64,000 bases of DNA. Origin: Brachypodius melanocephalos. Lineage: Eukaryota; Chordata; Aves; Passeriformes; Pycnonotidae. The stretch covers positions 46,865,550 through 46,929,549 of the forward strand of contig VZSR01001685.1 in NCBI GenBank assembly GCA_013398615.1, in the 5' to 3' direction. A program made the translations under genes and the position numbers. Below the pieces are notes generated by a model, which was given only the letters and a program-made list of their open reading frames with translations, was not told where the DNA came from and made no database searches. The stretch's first letter is position 1. Each line of letters starts with the position of its first letter. Shown here piece by piece: positions 39,438 to 51,560 of the stretch.

Positions 39438-39532
39438 CCTCTTGTGGGATTTGTCTTTTTTTGTTGTTGTTGGGGTTTTTTTGTTGTTTTTTGGGGGGTT
39501 TTTTGGGGTTTTTTGGGTTTTTTTTGTGGGAT
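39438..39532 (+). repeat. G/T-rich tract with G runs
   Basis: About 95 bases of T runs separated by GTTGTTG and then by G runs (GGGG, GGGGGG, GGGG, GGG, GGG). On the minus strand it is A/C-rich like the other tracts, giving Lys/Asn/Pro low-complexity frames that are not genes. The spaced G runs could form a G-quadruplex on the plus strand, although most loops are six or more T. Confidence 0.88.
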
Positions 39533-41289
39533 CTTCCCAACACCAGATTAAAAGCATCTGCATCAAACCCATCTCGGACATCACTTCCAACATTTGATCC
39601 TTCCTTTGCCATAGAACAGGGTTTTGTTGGGCTTCCTTAGCTTGACAGTATTTTTACATCTGGGAACATAAATCAAGAAAAGCTTAGGGAAAATATAACA
39701 AGAAATAATAATACTCATTCTGGCTGGAGGAAAGTGCCAGAACTTGCTGCAGAAAATGACTGGTTTAGTGCTTATGTAGGCTTTTCCTGCCCAATTTGGA
39801 AGGACAACCCTTAGAAAAAGCTGCTATGAGAAATATTTCTGTAGAAAGAAAGCTACAAGTTAACAGAGTAGGAAAGACAGAGGCAGCTGTTCTGCAGGGC
39901 ACGCGTCAGATTTTCTCTTCAACCAATATGCATCGATGAATTGGAGACAAATTGCTGAAACTGTGCTAGCCAGGATGCACACAGCTCAGGGGCTCACCCA
40001 CGTGTGAGGCTTGCCCTGACCCTGGGTTGATCTGGTGCTGCCCAAGGTTGATTCAGTGGATTTAAAGTCAAGGTGACCAGACATTCACAGGAAACTGGGA
40101 AATTCACATTTAGACTGGACCCCTCCAACTCACCTTCACTTGCTACTTTGTTAAACACAGATCTTCTCAGGAGACAACCTGAGGGTCCTGATGCATATGG
40201 TCATAATTAAGGACAGGAGATAGAGATGTTACATATCTTCCTTTGCTTCAAAGTGTATCACAGGGACACCAGTACTCCTGAGAGCTGATTTCTGAGGCAT
40301 CTGCACCTTGTGGCTGGCTCTCATTACACCTTGTGACACAAGATTTGGGTGAGGTTTTCCCATGTCTAAGGTATCTACAGGACCCATCTCCAGGGTGAAT
40401 TCTCTACTTCTCCCACAGATGAGGGCACGTAGAACATTTTTTTTTAATCAACAATTTCCACTACACTAGGAAGAATCTAGTTATGTTTACAGTTTTGTTC
40501 CCATCCACTATGACCAGTCAGCAAACAGGTACAAAATGTACCAGCATAAGACATATGGACACACTTAAGCAGTGCATTGGAACATATGCCTCTTTTTCTT
40601 TGAAAACAAGGCTAGGAAGCCTGTTCTAAAATCTAGAAAATGAGTTAGAGTACACAAGAGTATTCACTTTTCTTTTGAGATACAAAGAGCTTTGCTTCCA
40701 CTTCGTGGACTTCTCAGCTAACTGATGGGCACAGGGTTAACAACTGCACTCACAGAAGCAGCAAGGTTTGGATTCATCCCATCTCATGCAGGCTGAAGAC
40801 TTGGTCTGTACTTAGTGGAGATGGAAACAGTCAGAATTGCCTCCCCATGACACTTTTCTCTCTATGTTGGTGGCAGAGAAAGCCCAGAATTATTTTGGTC
40901 CTCGTGACTTCAAGTTCTGACTCTGGCTGGAGCACTTTGTTCATCCCACCACAGCATTTCCACTGACAAAAATTGTTCTGAATTGCTGCAAAAGCCTCTG
41001 AGAAAAAACTCCATGTAGGGCCCATAACTCCTGCAAAGAGCTCTGCTTCTCTGAAATGTAGGGGGAATGGTGAAAAGGTTTGTGTTTCAGGAACTCTAAA
41101 CAAGGGTGGCAACTGCATCATTTGTGCTGATGGTAACAGTTTACCTCCTTAGCTATTGCATAAGGAAAATATCTACTGCCCACTTTGCAGAGATTTGCCA
41201 TTTTTACTGTGCCAAAGCAAGGTTTTATAAGTGTCTCTTGTCTTTGCACATTAAATCTGGGGTGTGCAAGACGAAAAGAATGTGGGGCT

Positions 41290-41292
<3 letters not shown>

Positions 41293-41346
<54 letters not shown>
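41293..41346 (+). repeat. Poly(A) run, 54 bases
   Basis: Fifty-four consecutive A, the longest mononucleotide run here. An ATTAAA lies at 41250-41255, 37 bases upstream. It could be the tail of a retrocopy or simply an expanded microsatellite. The 200 bases before it hold no protein or repeat family I recognise, and I found no clear target-site duplication. Confidence 0.95.
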
Positions 41347-41347
<1 letters not shown>

Positions 41348-44277
41348 CATAGGCTTTCTAAAAGGAAATTTTTCATTGTATGGCAGAGAAAAGAGAACCA
41401 AAGGGTCTTTTATCTGTAAAAGGGCAGAATTTGAGAAGCAAATTTTAGGCAGAAAAGGCTAATGGTTTTCCTACTTCCTTTGGCCTCAGGAAATGGAGAA
41501 TCACTTTAAAGATGAATAGTGAGAGAACCCTTGAATTTCTTTTCCCATTTCAAATAAAATGGGTGCTCGCTCATAGATATTTCAAATAAAAACAACACTT
41601 TCAAGCAGCACTCAGTCAAAGAAATCAAGAGTTGGCTCAAAGAGGAAGGTAATCAGTAGATAGAGGGTTAGCACAGAGTTTACAAAACCTATTGCAGAAC
41701 AGAGTTGAATACAAGCCTCCTATATGACCTTAAATTGCATTGCCTTTCTCTACCTTGCCTTTGCTTTTCACGTGTACTTGAGGTGTTCCCACAATCCAGT
41801 GAAAGCAGGGACTGGATAGAGACATGGATCAAGCAAAGCAAACTCCAAAACCAAGAGGTAAACCAGCATAGTTGTGATGAGGATTAATAAAGAAAAATAA
41901 TTGGATTATTTCAAGCCTCAGGTCCTGTTATAAATATTTGCACCAGACTTTGAATGAACACCTTGCCTTGCACATTGAAAACATTTGTGGGGTCAGGCAT
42001 TATCTAACAGGAGAAGATGGATGAGGTCTTCTTCAGTGGGGAAATTTCTTGGGGAAAATGAAGCCAAGCATATGAAGTCAGAGGAAAAAAAAGTCCGAGG
42101 TGCCTTGTCAGATCTCAACTCTGTCAGGTTTGAAGTTGAACTTGTGCATATGCAAAGACCTATGCAACTCTGCACCATCAAAGCCTACTGAATCAAATCC
42201 ACCACCTTTGCATTTCACTAATACTTCAATCCAACAAATGTCATACTTGATTGCATATGCCTGTAACCTTCTTTAGCTAGAAATCTATGTCTTGGTTCCA
42301 GTTAATCTACCTATCTATCTTTTTTCTTTCCTCAAAGTGGTGTTACCTAGATGTTAGCTACAAAAGTCCCTTCCTGGAACAATTCTGTGTGTTTTAGTCA
42401 TATGTTCCAGTATGAATGAGATGTTTGATATGTTAGTCATAAAAGAACTATCCCTCCAGAAAAAAATATCATTATCTGACACTGTACAAAGTGCATGTAA
42501 AATTGCCCTTAAGTTTGAGTCATTTAAGGCTTTTAATTTCTGAATGCAATTGTAAAAATGAAAGCTTTGCTCACATCTCAAGCTTTGTTAATCAAACAGT
42601 TAAAAATCAGACAAACAAACATCATCAACAAACACAGCTCCAACTGATCATGGCTTCCACCTTCATGCAGTGACTGAACAGGTTTCTTCATTTCCACAGG
42701 ACACAATAATGGAAATTCTTTGAAAATGTTATAAATAGCATTTCTTCTTAATCTGTTTTAATCTTGCTTTATTTTAGTAATACACTGTTTACTCCTCCTT
42801 GCACTGGCAAATCAGAGTCCAAAATATATGTATTTATTTACACTACTTTTTAATATAACAGATAAAAAAGCCTCTCCTCCCTTAATATACATTTAATAAA
42901 TCCATTTTTCCATCAACAGCTTCTGCTTTGGCCTCTATTTGAGGCACCACCCTCTGCTCTGATGTAACAATCTGCTCTCACATGTTTATTTCCAGCCCAG
43001 CTCAGGCAATGGCAGTGAGGGCCTTAGGAAGACAGACAGGCAAATCCCTACATTTGAGCTCATTTTCTGATTTCTTGCTATCAGTATCCCATAATCCTGC
43101 TTTATTTCCAGCTTTTGCTACACGTTGCCAAATCACAGCTAATTGCAGGGCCTGACCATAAACCCTCATCTGCCCAGATGGATTCCTGCACCTCTCAGGA
43201 GCCTGGCACCTCTGTTTTGCTCCCCCCTGGTGTGAAGATTTTTTTTACAGCCATGCAAAACCCAGATTAAGGCTGATGTGGACGAACTACACAAGGCATT
43301 CTGTTCAACAGTGGAACCTCAGGCATGTTCACTAATACTCTGAAACAGCAAATTCATTTTCCAAAATAATATTGCATTAAGTCTGCAGATTGCACTGATG
43401 CCACCAATACTTTCATCACTGAGTATTAAGATTTCTTTTTCTTTCCTTTAATCTTCGAAGATACAACTTTCCACCTGATAAAAATCAGCAAAGTATGTTG
43501 ATAAGCACATCATCAGCTACGCCTTTAGATTAGGTTATATTTGATTTAACATTATTAATTATTCTGCTTTCCAATGAGTAATCAGCCAAGTGATTGCCTA
43601 CCCAAGCCATGCAGAACATCCACACACATTGTGCAACCTGCAACTGTGGTAACCTGAAGGATTCCTCACAGTATAAAGATCTGGATACAAAACTTGATGA
43701 GCTATGTAGGAATTTCTTCAATAGATACACACATCTGTTGGCCAACATCTGGACACCACATGCAGGTTTAGGATGTACAAGAACCAAAGCAGAAAGAAGT
43801 CTGTGTTGTCCTGAGTACACTTTAATTTCAGTAGCCTTCATCCCTTCTGGATAATAAATGGTTGAGTTGAAGTACAGAGTGGGGCAGGAGAAGAACCTAA
43901 AGGTGAGCACAAAAAGTCAGAACCTCTGTTAGTATAAAGAGATCCATCAAAGCAAAAAGACAAGAAGCTGTGGTCAAATGAATTACAAAACTATGTGCCA
44001 ACCAAACCTGCAGTGAGGAGAGTCTTATAAGGATACAAAGATACCAGATAGTTCTTCATAAATTTAAAGCCAGACAGGCACACTAAAAAATTAAGCCTAA
44101 TCTCTTGGATGGCATTCTCCATTAAACCACATACTATACTCTTGGGTCGAGGATAAGAGTTTAGGTTTGACTAAAGCTCATCTTGCAAAAATGCATACAG
44201 GCCTGATTTGAAAACATCAAGAAATGTAAGATCCAGTACTTTCCTTCAGGGCTCTACCGCAGACTAAAACAAAATTT

Positions 44278-44350
44278 AAAAAAAAAAACCCAAAGCAAAG
44301 CAAAACAAACAAAGACCCTGAATAAAACACTAAATGAAACAAAACAAATA
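44278..44350. repeat. A-rich / AAAC low-complexity tract
   Basis: A run of A (from about 44278) leading into CAAAG, CAAAAC and ACAAA units, interrupted by ordinary sequence. Non-coding. Confidence 0.8.
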
Positions 44351-47300
44351 AGCTGTTTTATTGGCAAAATATTCAGAGCCCTTGTTTCTGATTAAGTCTT
44401 TCTGTGATAGACTGAGCAGATTTCAACAACCACTGTTTTCTCTGCAGAAAATATTTGTGTTTCACGCTGAAGTCATCCCTGCATCTTTTTTGCTATATTA
44501 GGCAGATGAGTATCCTTAGGTGTCTCTGTGTTATTTCTGATTAGAAGAAAGAGTTTGCTAACTGGATTGAAATTACAGCTCATGATTACAGTTTGCCCCT
44601 AAAAGTGAGTAAATTAAACAAGTTAATCAGTAAAACTGACAATTTTTTTAAAGGTGAAAAGTGACAAAGAAGAGACAAATTGTGATAAAAATATCAGCAA
44701 AGATATACAATGGGAAATTTCCTTGTGGTCTGTTACTCAACCATTAGATGTCCCCATGTGCCATCAGGATAGGACACTGGCTGGGCAAACAAAAGGGACT
44801 AAACAGCCACAGAAGCCTGTGGGTTTGTGTCATTCACTCTGTCTCTGTGTGTGAGTGTTTCATACACGTTCACTGCTTGAGAGCAACAATGATTTTCTCA
44901 ATGTTGGTAATAACTGAATGATTCCAGAGGGAAGATCCCAAAGCTGCAGTGACTATGAAAAAACTCACATGGGATTTTATTTAAACAACTACAGGTTGAA
45001 CCTCAGTTATTACAATCAGTGGTCTCTGTACAAAGAAACAAGGTTGGAGCAGAGAACAGAGGCCAAGTTATTGATGGATATTTATTTACCTACAGATCAC
45101 AGCTAATCATCTGGTTCTCCTGCACTAGTGGCCAAATTGCACCTACCCACCAGAACCACACACGACTAGAAAGCAAACAAGGTAAGACCACATCTTCAGC
45201 TGCTGTAAATTAAAATTTATGATTAACACCTTCATCTCAAACACTAGTGAGATGGCTGGAGCAGTTAGAGCTCACAGAGATTGCCAGCCCTGCCACTGGG
45301 GCAGCCCAGCAAAATTACCCCCAGGCACTGCAGTCTACAGAAAGGCATGTGAAAGTAAACTTTGGGTCAGGCTTTGAGCTTTGTAGCTCAAGATCTGCTT
45401 CACCAGCATTTCAGCAAGATGCTGAACACCAGGAGAGAAATGGGGAGGACAGCTAGATGCAATAACTTCCTCAGTCATCTCAGTTCCATCTACCTGTGCC
45501 CGTGAGTGACCTCCTCCCTTCAGTGACAAGCACAAATATCTTCAATAAAACATTTTTAGTTGAAGAGAAGGTGCTTGTGAACAACTGTTTTACCTTTATT
45601 TAGCCATTATTTCAGTTAGCTGAATGCTGAACTTGCAAGCCTAGTCCACCTCCTGAACAACTCAACTTTGTGCTTATTTTTGTACTGTTCTAACCAATAT
45701 TTATTCTTTTGTTCACAAAATCATTTCATTTACTAAAACAAGGACCAGGACATGGTACCCTTTTTAGCCCTACTATCAACATCTCCTGTGTTTCAACAGA
45801 TAATCACACACAATACACACACAAAAAAATAAAAACCATTAAGGAATGCAGTGATAGCCAAAGGATCATTTCTAGATTTACTTAGTCAACACACAGGAAC
45901 ATGGAGACACTCCCCTTTTCATTAACTGAGGAGCCAGCTTGGAGATGGCACAGGGAGTTTCACAACACTTCCCTTCTGACAGATGAAAGGCTGCAGATTA
46001 TTCAGTAGTGAAGGTGAGCCAGGGGAAGACAGGAACATCCAGGATGACAAGGCTGTCCACACCCACTAGCATTTTTTAACCAGAGGACTGAGTTACAAGC
46101 AAATATGTTCCAGCCACATGTGTAAAACTATCTCTTTTAGATGTTCAAGGACATGACTGCAAACCTGCAGAGGATAATTTGCTAGGAGCTCATTTGAAAA
46201 GCCACCACCAATGGCTGATATTTCAATAGAGATGTGGAATGGGGATGGCCCAAGTATTTTCAGCTGGAGTGGAGTCAAGACCCTGCAGAATTAAGGAAAA
46301 GTTTCTTGAGGTATTCGAGGACATTGAGTTTTTCTGTGCCTCCAGTGCTGTGTGAGACATTAAGCATTATATGCTTTACTTGGAAAAAACCATTCATTTC
46401 ATGGCAATAATGAATGTACAGTCAAAAATGCCTTCACTCCACCACACACATTCCTCCCACTCCCTCATGCTATCCAGCAGGACTACAAGCAGGAACACAT
46501 GCTCCTCCTCTCTCCCTCATCGGTCTTTCCCTCCTCTGGTGACAGAAGGTACTCACAGTGGCAGCTCTGGAGCAGTGAGTTTCACAGACAGGTTTGGCTC
46601 AGACCACAAGTGGTTAACCAAGACATCAATAAAGTACTCAGCAGAGGACTCCAGGGACTCACCTCCTCCGAGCCCTCCTTGCTGCTGGATTCCAGCAATG
46701 TGAAGCTGCTGGCTCCAGGTCTGCTAGGAGATGGCTGGAGCCCTGCACCCCATTCCCTGGCTCCTGCAGGCTGCACACAGAGGTTTTGGCTCTGGGACAC
46801 ATGTTGCCTCCTCCTGGTTTGCTTTGGCCACTCTCAGACAGCTGGCATGAATCTTCCCTTGTCACTGTGGCAATAATGGTTTCAGGAGCACAGGGTCAAG
46901 GCAGGCCAGGGAACCTGGATGGTTCTGGCTGGAATAATAAGGGATTTGTCCAGCCAACAACAGGCAGCAGGTTTGACTCTTTTCCCAGGATCAGGGACAT
47001 AGTAGAAAAGGTCTGAGGTTTTGACTACAGGGCTACAGCAGGGAATTCAAAATCTCTTCCTGTAGATGCACATTTTATGGGCCAAAACAAGTCCATATAA
47101 AAGGAGTTTCTGCCAGAAGCATTTCTTCCAAGTCTCCAAGCAGAATAAACAAAGCACTTCTGTGAGGGGATAAGGACAGGCTTACAACTGTTTGGGTCAA
47201 TTTTGCAGCATTGCCTGAGATCCCAGAGCCCTGCAGGAGTTGTTACACAGCAAAAGCTCCTTGGATTAACCTGGCCAGCAGTCAACCCAAAAGGAGTGAG

Positions 47301-48043
47301 GCAGGGATTGTGCAGCAATGGGGTCAGTGTCACATCATGGAACCAGGGCAGCCCCAGCCCTCTTGGTTGCACTGTGATGTGAATCCAGTCTCTTTGGAGA
47401 CCTGTGAGCAAGGATGACTGATACCCTGAAACACAGCACATTGAGCTAACTGGGGAGGTAAACCCTCCCATCCATCCCCCTGTAAGCACAACCACTGACT
47501 CCCAGAGATGGAGGAACTCCCTTCTCTCCCTCCTGGCTGGTGTGTTCCCAGCCTCCTCTCAGCTGTCACCCTCCTGCAATTTGGGAGCACGTTAGACAAT
47601 GCAGAGGTCACTTCACTGAACTGAAGTGCTGAGCATCTCAGAGCGGAGAGCTAACCCAGCTCCCAGGGAAGCCTCCTCCTAGAAAGTCAAGTAAGGTTTC
47701 AGTAGCTGGAGTGAAAATGTGATAAACTTGACCTTGAAACAAGATGCCATTTCCTGGGGGTAAGAATGATTAAACACCAGGACAATTTGCCAAGTGAGAG
47801 GAGGAATCACTTAGATCCTTTACAACAAGATTAGATCTCTTTATCAAACCTATGACTTAATCCAATTTCTGGGGAGAAGTTCTACAGTCTAAGTGAACCA
47901 GAGGGGAAAGGAGGGCGAAATTTGCTAATCACTGCCTCCTTTTAACCTGGAGTCCATGCGTCTCTGAACATACCCTAACTAATGACAGTCATGGTGCAAC
48001 AAGATCAGAAAGATTTATTCCTTTCTACAGCACACTCTGCTTT

Positions 48044-48094
48044 AAAAAAAAGAAAAAAAAAGAAAAAAAAAAGAGAGAGAGAGAGATAGAAAAC
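48044..48094 (+). repeat. Polypurine tract with (GA)n
   Basis: A runs separated by single G followed by six or so GA units, with only one pyrimidine (T at about 48087). Homopurine tracts like this can form triplex DNA, but nothing indicates a function. Confidence 0.88.
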
Positions 48095-49738
48095 AGGTGA
48101 GGAGAGTGTTGGAGGACCTCTGGATTTCTGATTTCTCTAATCATACGTGTGAGATTTCAGAAGTCAGATAATTTGACCAACAGCATCGGAAGACACTCTT
48201 CCACGGAGTCTCCTATGGATGTGAGGTCACTCTTGAGTGCATGTAACCTGATTTCCAAGCACTGCATCTCCTAATCCTGATACAAATTGTAACCTTCCCC
48301 AAGAGGACACACTGGCCCTCTAGATCCCACTGCAAGAACAAGGTCAGGTCACCCTGCTGCCAGTGTCTGGGATGAGACACGAGGTGAGCAAGTGAGACAC
48401 TCTCCCGGATAATTCATGACACTTGACAAGCCTAAATGTAGCCAAGTAGGTTTTGGACCTTCCAGTGACTGCCTTCCAGCAAGTTGATTTTCATCAGAGG
48501 TGGCACAGCTCATCTCTTCTCCCCTGTGCCCTTCAGGGAAGAGAAGCAGAAACAGAGCTTGGTCTACAGAGTAGTTCATGTCATGGCTAACAGCTCCTAC
48601 TGCTTTTGGCCTCTCTGTCCCATGCCTGGCCTTCTTTGCCAAAAACACATCAGCTCATACACCAAAGAAGACTGAAAATTAAGACAAGAGAGGCAAATTA
48701 GAAATTTCCTAGTCAGCAATCCCTGCAAGGATTATTCTTTTTCAGGCAGTGTAAAATTTTCTTAAACTCTAAATCTTGTTATGTATCAGACCAGTGGTTG
48801 TTTATGTTTGTGGCATTGCTATGCTACAGCATCCACACCAGCACTAATCTCACTATGTATGGTTCACAGATTTTAAGGTCAGATGTTTGGGATCATCCTG
48901 GCAGTATAACACAAACTGCTGAATTTCAGTCAGAATTTCACCCACATCAAGCCCATACATTCACTTCAGCAGATTGCTTGGGAAACACCTGCTTTGAGCT
49001 CAGTGAGATCTTTGATTTATATATAGATGGATCTTTTCTATTTCCTTTGATAACTATGGCTGAGGTTAGAGGAAAACAGGAGACAATGACAACAAAACCA
49101 TCTCCATCAATACAACTCCCCCCCCAGAAAGTCAGTGAGGAATTCTGAGTAATTTGCACCAGAGATAGTCACATTTTCTGCAAACTGCCAGAAAGTGGAA
49201 AATATCAGGTGACAGGTCCATACTGGAGATGGTTCGGCACTCAGTGGGCTTATATAAAAAGTCATAATACATATAAAGGTTTAATGTGCCTTCAAAATTA
49301 CCTCATATTTTATTTAGACATTATTTTACCCTTGTCTTCCTTTACTGCTCTTTATATGAGTGGAGAGGCTGGACAAAATTGGGGCAATTTGGGTTACTAA
49401 GTGGAACTAGAGTTCATGGTCAAAGTTAGGCTCTGGAGGAAGAATTCCTTGTCACCACCCCCACAGCCAACCCACCTCTGTGTTGCAGTCAGCTCTGTTT
49501 AAATGCTTTTCCCCAGCTCCAGCACCCACCCTCTGCTTGGTGATAAGGCTGTCTAGTAAAAGAGGAAAACGCAAACAAAAAGCTATGGAGGGCAGCTGGA
49601 TGAGGGACAAAAACAGCAGAGGGGCTTTTTGTAGTGGGATCCTTTATACCATTAGAGTGAAAATTCTGGCAGCATTTCTGTTCCATGGGATTGGCCTCTC
49701 CAAGGGGGAAAACACACATATGCCCTTCTTCAAGGGAG

Positions 49739-49755
49739 AAAAAAAAAAAAAAAAA
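49739..49755. repeat. Poly(A) run, 17 bases
   Basis: Uninterrupted A run following CAAGGGAG. No retroposon recognised beside it. Confidence 0.88.
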
Positions 49756-50640
49756 GGCAGTAGGCTGAGTTTTGGCCATGTCAGTGACAGCAGTCAGAAA
49801 ACACCCAGAACTGCTGAAATACAACACTCAGGAAAACAGTGGAAAACCCCTCCTGGAGCACAGGGTGATGGGGGATGCAGGAGAGAAGTCCCAACTCTAA
49901 CCTGTTTGGCAGCCTGATCTCACACTGTTGTCCCTATCTTTTTGTTGTCCCTACTCTATCCCTTACCTATTTTGAGACTCTTTGGAGCAGGCTGCCTCTA
50001 TCTGTGTAGCACCTGGAAGAACAATTATGATCTCTAGGCTCTACTGTAACATAAATAGTGAGACTCCAGCTGGCTCCAAGGTCCACATATCTCACCAACT
50101 ACTAACAAGTTAAAAGTTCTTGCTTGGGGAAAACAAAGAAAAAGGAGCTATTAATTTTTAAATTAGTAGCAGTAGCAAATCTGCAGCTTATATTTTCTCA
50201 TGTAAAACAGAAATGGTGCTGAAGAGCAAGATAGAGTATTCAAGGAAAGAAATGCCAGTATTAGTTTTTCTTCCTCTCCACAAAATTCTTGGTATCTCCT
50301 CTATTTTTGCTGGTATAAATTATCCCTAAACCTATTTGGATTGAGACATTTCCACAGTGATTTATTGTCTCCTAATGGTCTGCTGTAGCCTTCTAGTGAA
50401 GCTGCTAACACCGAGTACCTTCCAAGACCAGATCCCAGACACTTGTCTGCAATTCTCACTCTGGTCCAGCATTTCAATTGTATTCTCTTCCTCTGAAGGT
50501 CTTTTCCAACAGCTGTTACATTGTATTCTGCCAGTGATATCATTGATGCTCCCCCTCTCATCTGGCCAGGTTTGGAAAAATTTCGGCAAGCTGCTGAGCA
50601 AGCAGGCTTTGCTGGCTCCTGCTTCCCAAATCCTAAATTA

Positions 50641-50655
50641 CAAAAAAAAAAAAAA

Positions 50656-50686
<31 letters not shown>

Positions 50687-50802
50687 CCAAAAGCAAAACC
50701 AAATGAACAAACAAATGAAAAAAGAAAATAATAAAAAAAAGGCAAAAAAAAAGAAAAACCAACCAAACAAACAAAACCAAAACAAACCTCAAAACCACAA
50801 AT
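50641..50802. repeat. Long A-rich tract with A/C units
   Basis: Begins with 23 uninterrupted A (50642-50664) and continues for about 140 bases as AAAC, CCAAA and GAAA units. It is the longest low-complexity tract in the window. Open frames through it on either strand (Lys-rich on plus, Phe/Leu/Val-rich on minus) are composition artefacts; the minus frame looks membrane-like only because of the T runs. Confidence 0.92.
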
Positions 50803-50889
50803 AACTCTGGATCTAGACACCCTCTGAGCTCTGTCTTTCAGAAGAAGTAAATTATACAGTGAATTCAACACCCAAAATTTCAATTGGGA

Positions 50890-51560
50890 TATAATTTAAA
50901 TGCAACCATTTGGCTTTCAGGCTTATGATATTCCTAAGCGGCACCAAATCAAATGTTTTCTGAAGTTGCCTGAGAATTGAATTGGTCCCTTCAGGCAGAT
51001 GTTCTTCTGTTTACTTTAGAGGATGACACTGACGTAACTTTACTGAGTAGCTAATCAATAATTTAATTTTGATCCCTAACTAAATGAAGCTTGATAAATA
51101 TCAGACACTTTTAAATTGGGTTTAATTAGTGTTTATGCACGTATTCCAGGGCTCTGATTCACAAACTGTGGCAACTCTACAATGAATCTTGTCTTTCTGC
51201 TGGAAGATACTCACCCATGCCCATGTCAGAAGCAGCAGATGGTCCTGAGACAGGCAGGGTTTGGGTGCCCTCATCCTAACGGGAAGTAATTTCATAAAGC
51301 TTATCACGGTGTCGGCGTTCAAAGGGAGCAATGTAGGTGATGTGGAGGGGGAGAAAGGGACATCAAAGCAGCAGCTGGGGAGGGGCCTGGCTTTGAATTT
51401 CCAACTGTGGGTGAGATGCAGCTCAGGAACAGCTGATGAGAGTGATGAGCAGCACAGAAAGACGTCAGCACGGGGAGAGATTGCATCTGTTTCCTTCAGA
51501 GACTATGCAAACAGGGAGTGACATAGTGCCAGCGTGTAAAAAAATTAATGGTCTAGAGCA
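50890..51560. promoter_or_regulatory. Candidate conserved regulatory block
   Basis: About 670 bases free of recognised repeats that keep more CpGs than the neighbourhood (AAGCGGC, TGACGTAA, GGTGTCGGCGTTC, GACGTCAGCACGG, CAGCGTG) and mix CRE-like (TGACGTAA, GACGTCA) with homeodomain-like (CTAATCAATAATTTAATT, TTTAATTAGTG) words. The composition is typical of vertebrate enhancers or old conserved elements, but this is an inference without alignment. Confidence 0.3.

Noticed and set aside
47025..47495. 156-codon minus-strand frame in GC-richer DNA
   Set aside because: Overlapping frames are open on the other strand too and no domain is recognised.
50301..50883. Minus-strand frames encoding a Phe/Leu/Val-rich 'membrane-like' protein
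   Set aside because: The hydrophobic run is a translation of the T-rich complement of the A-rich tract at 50641-50802.
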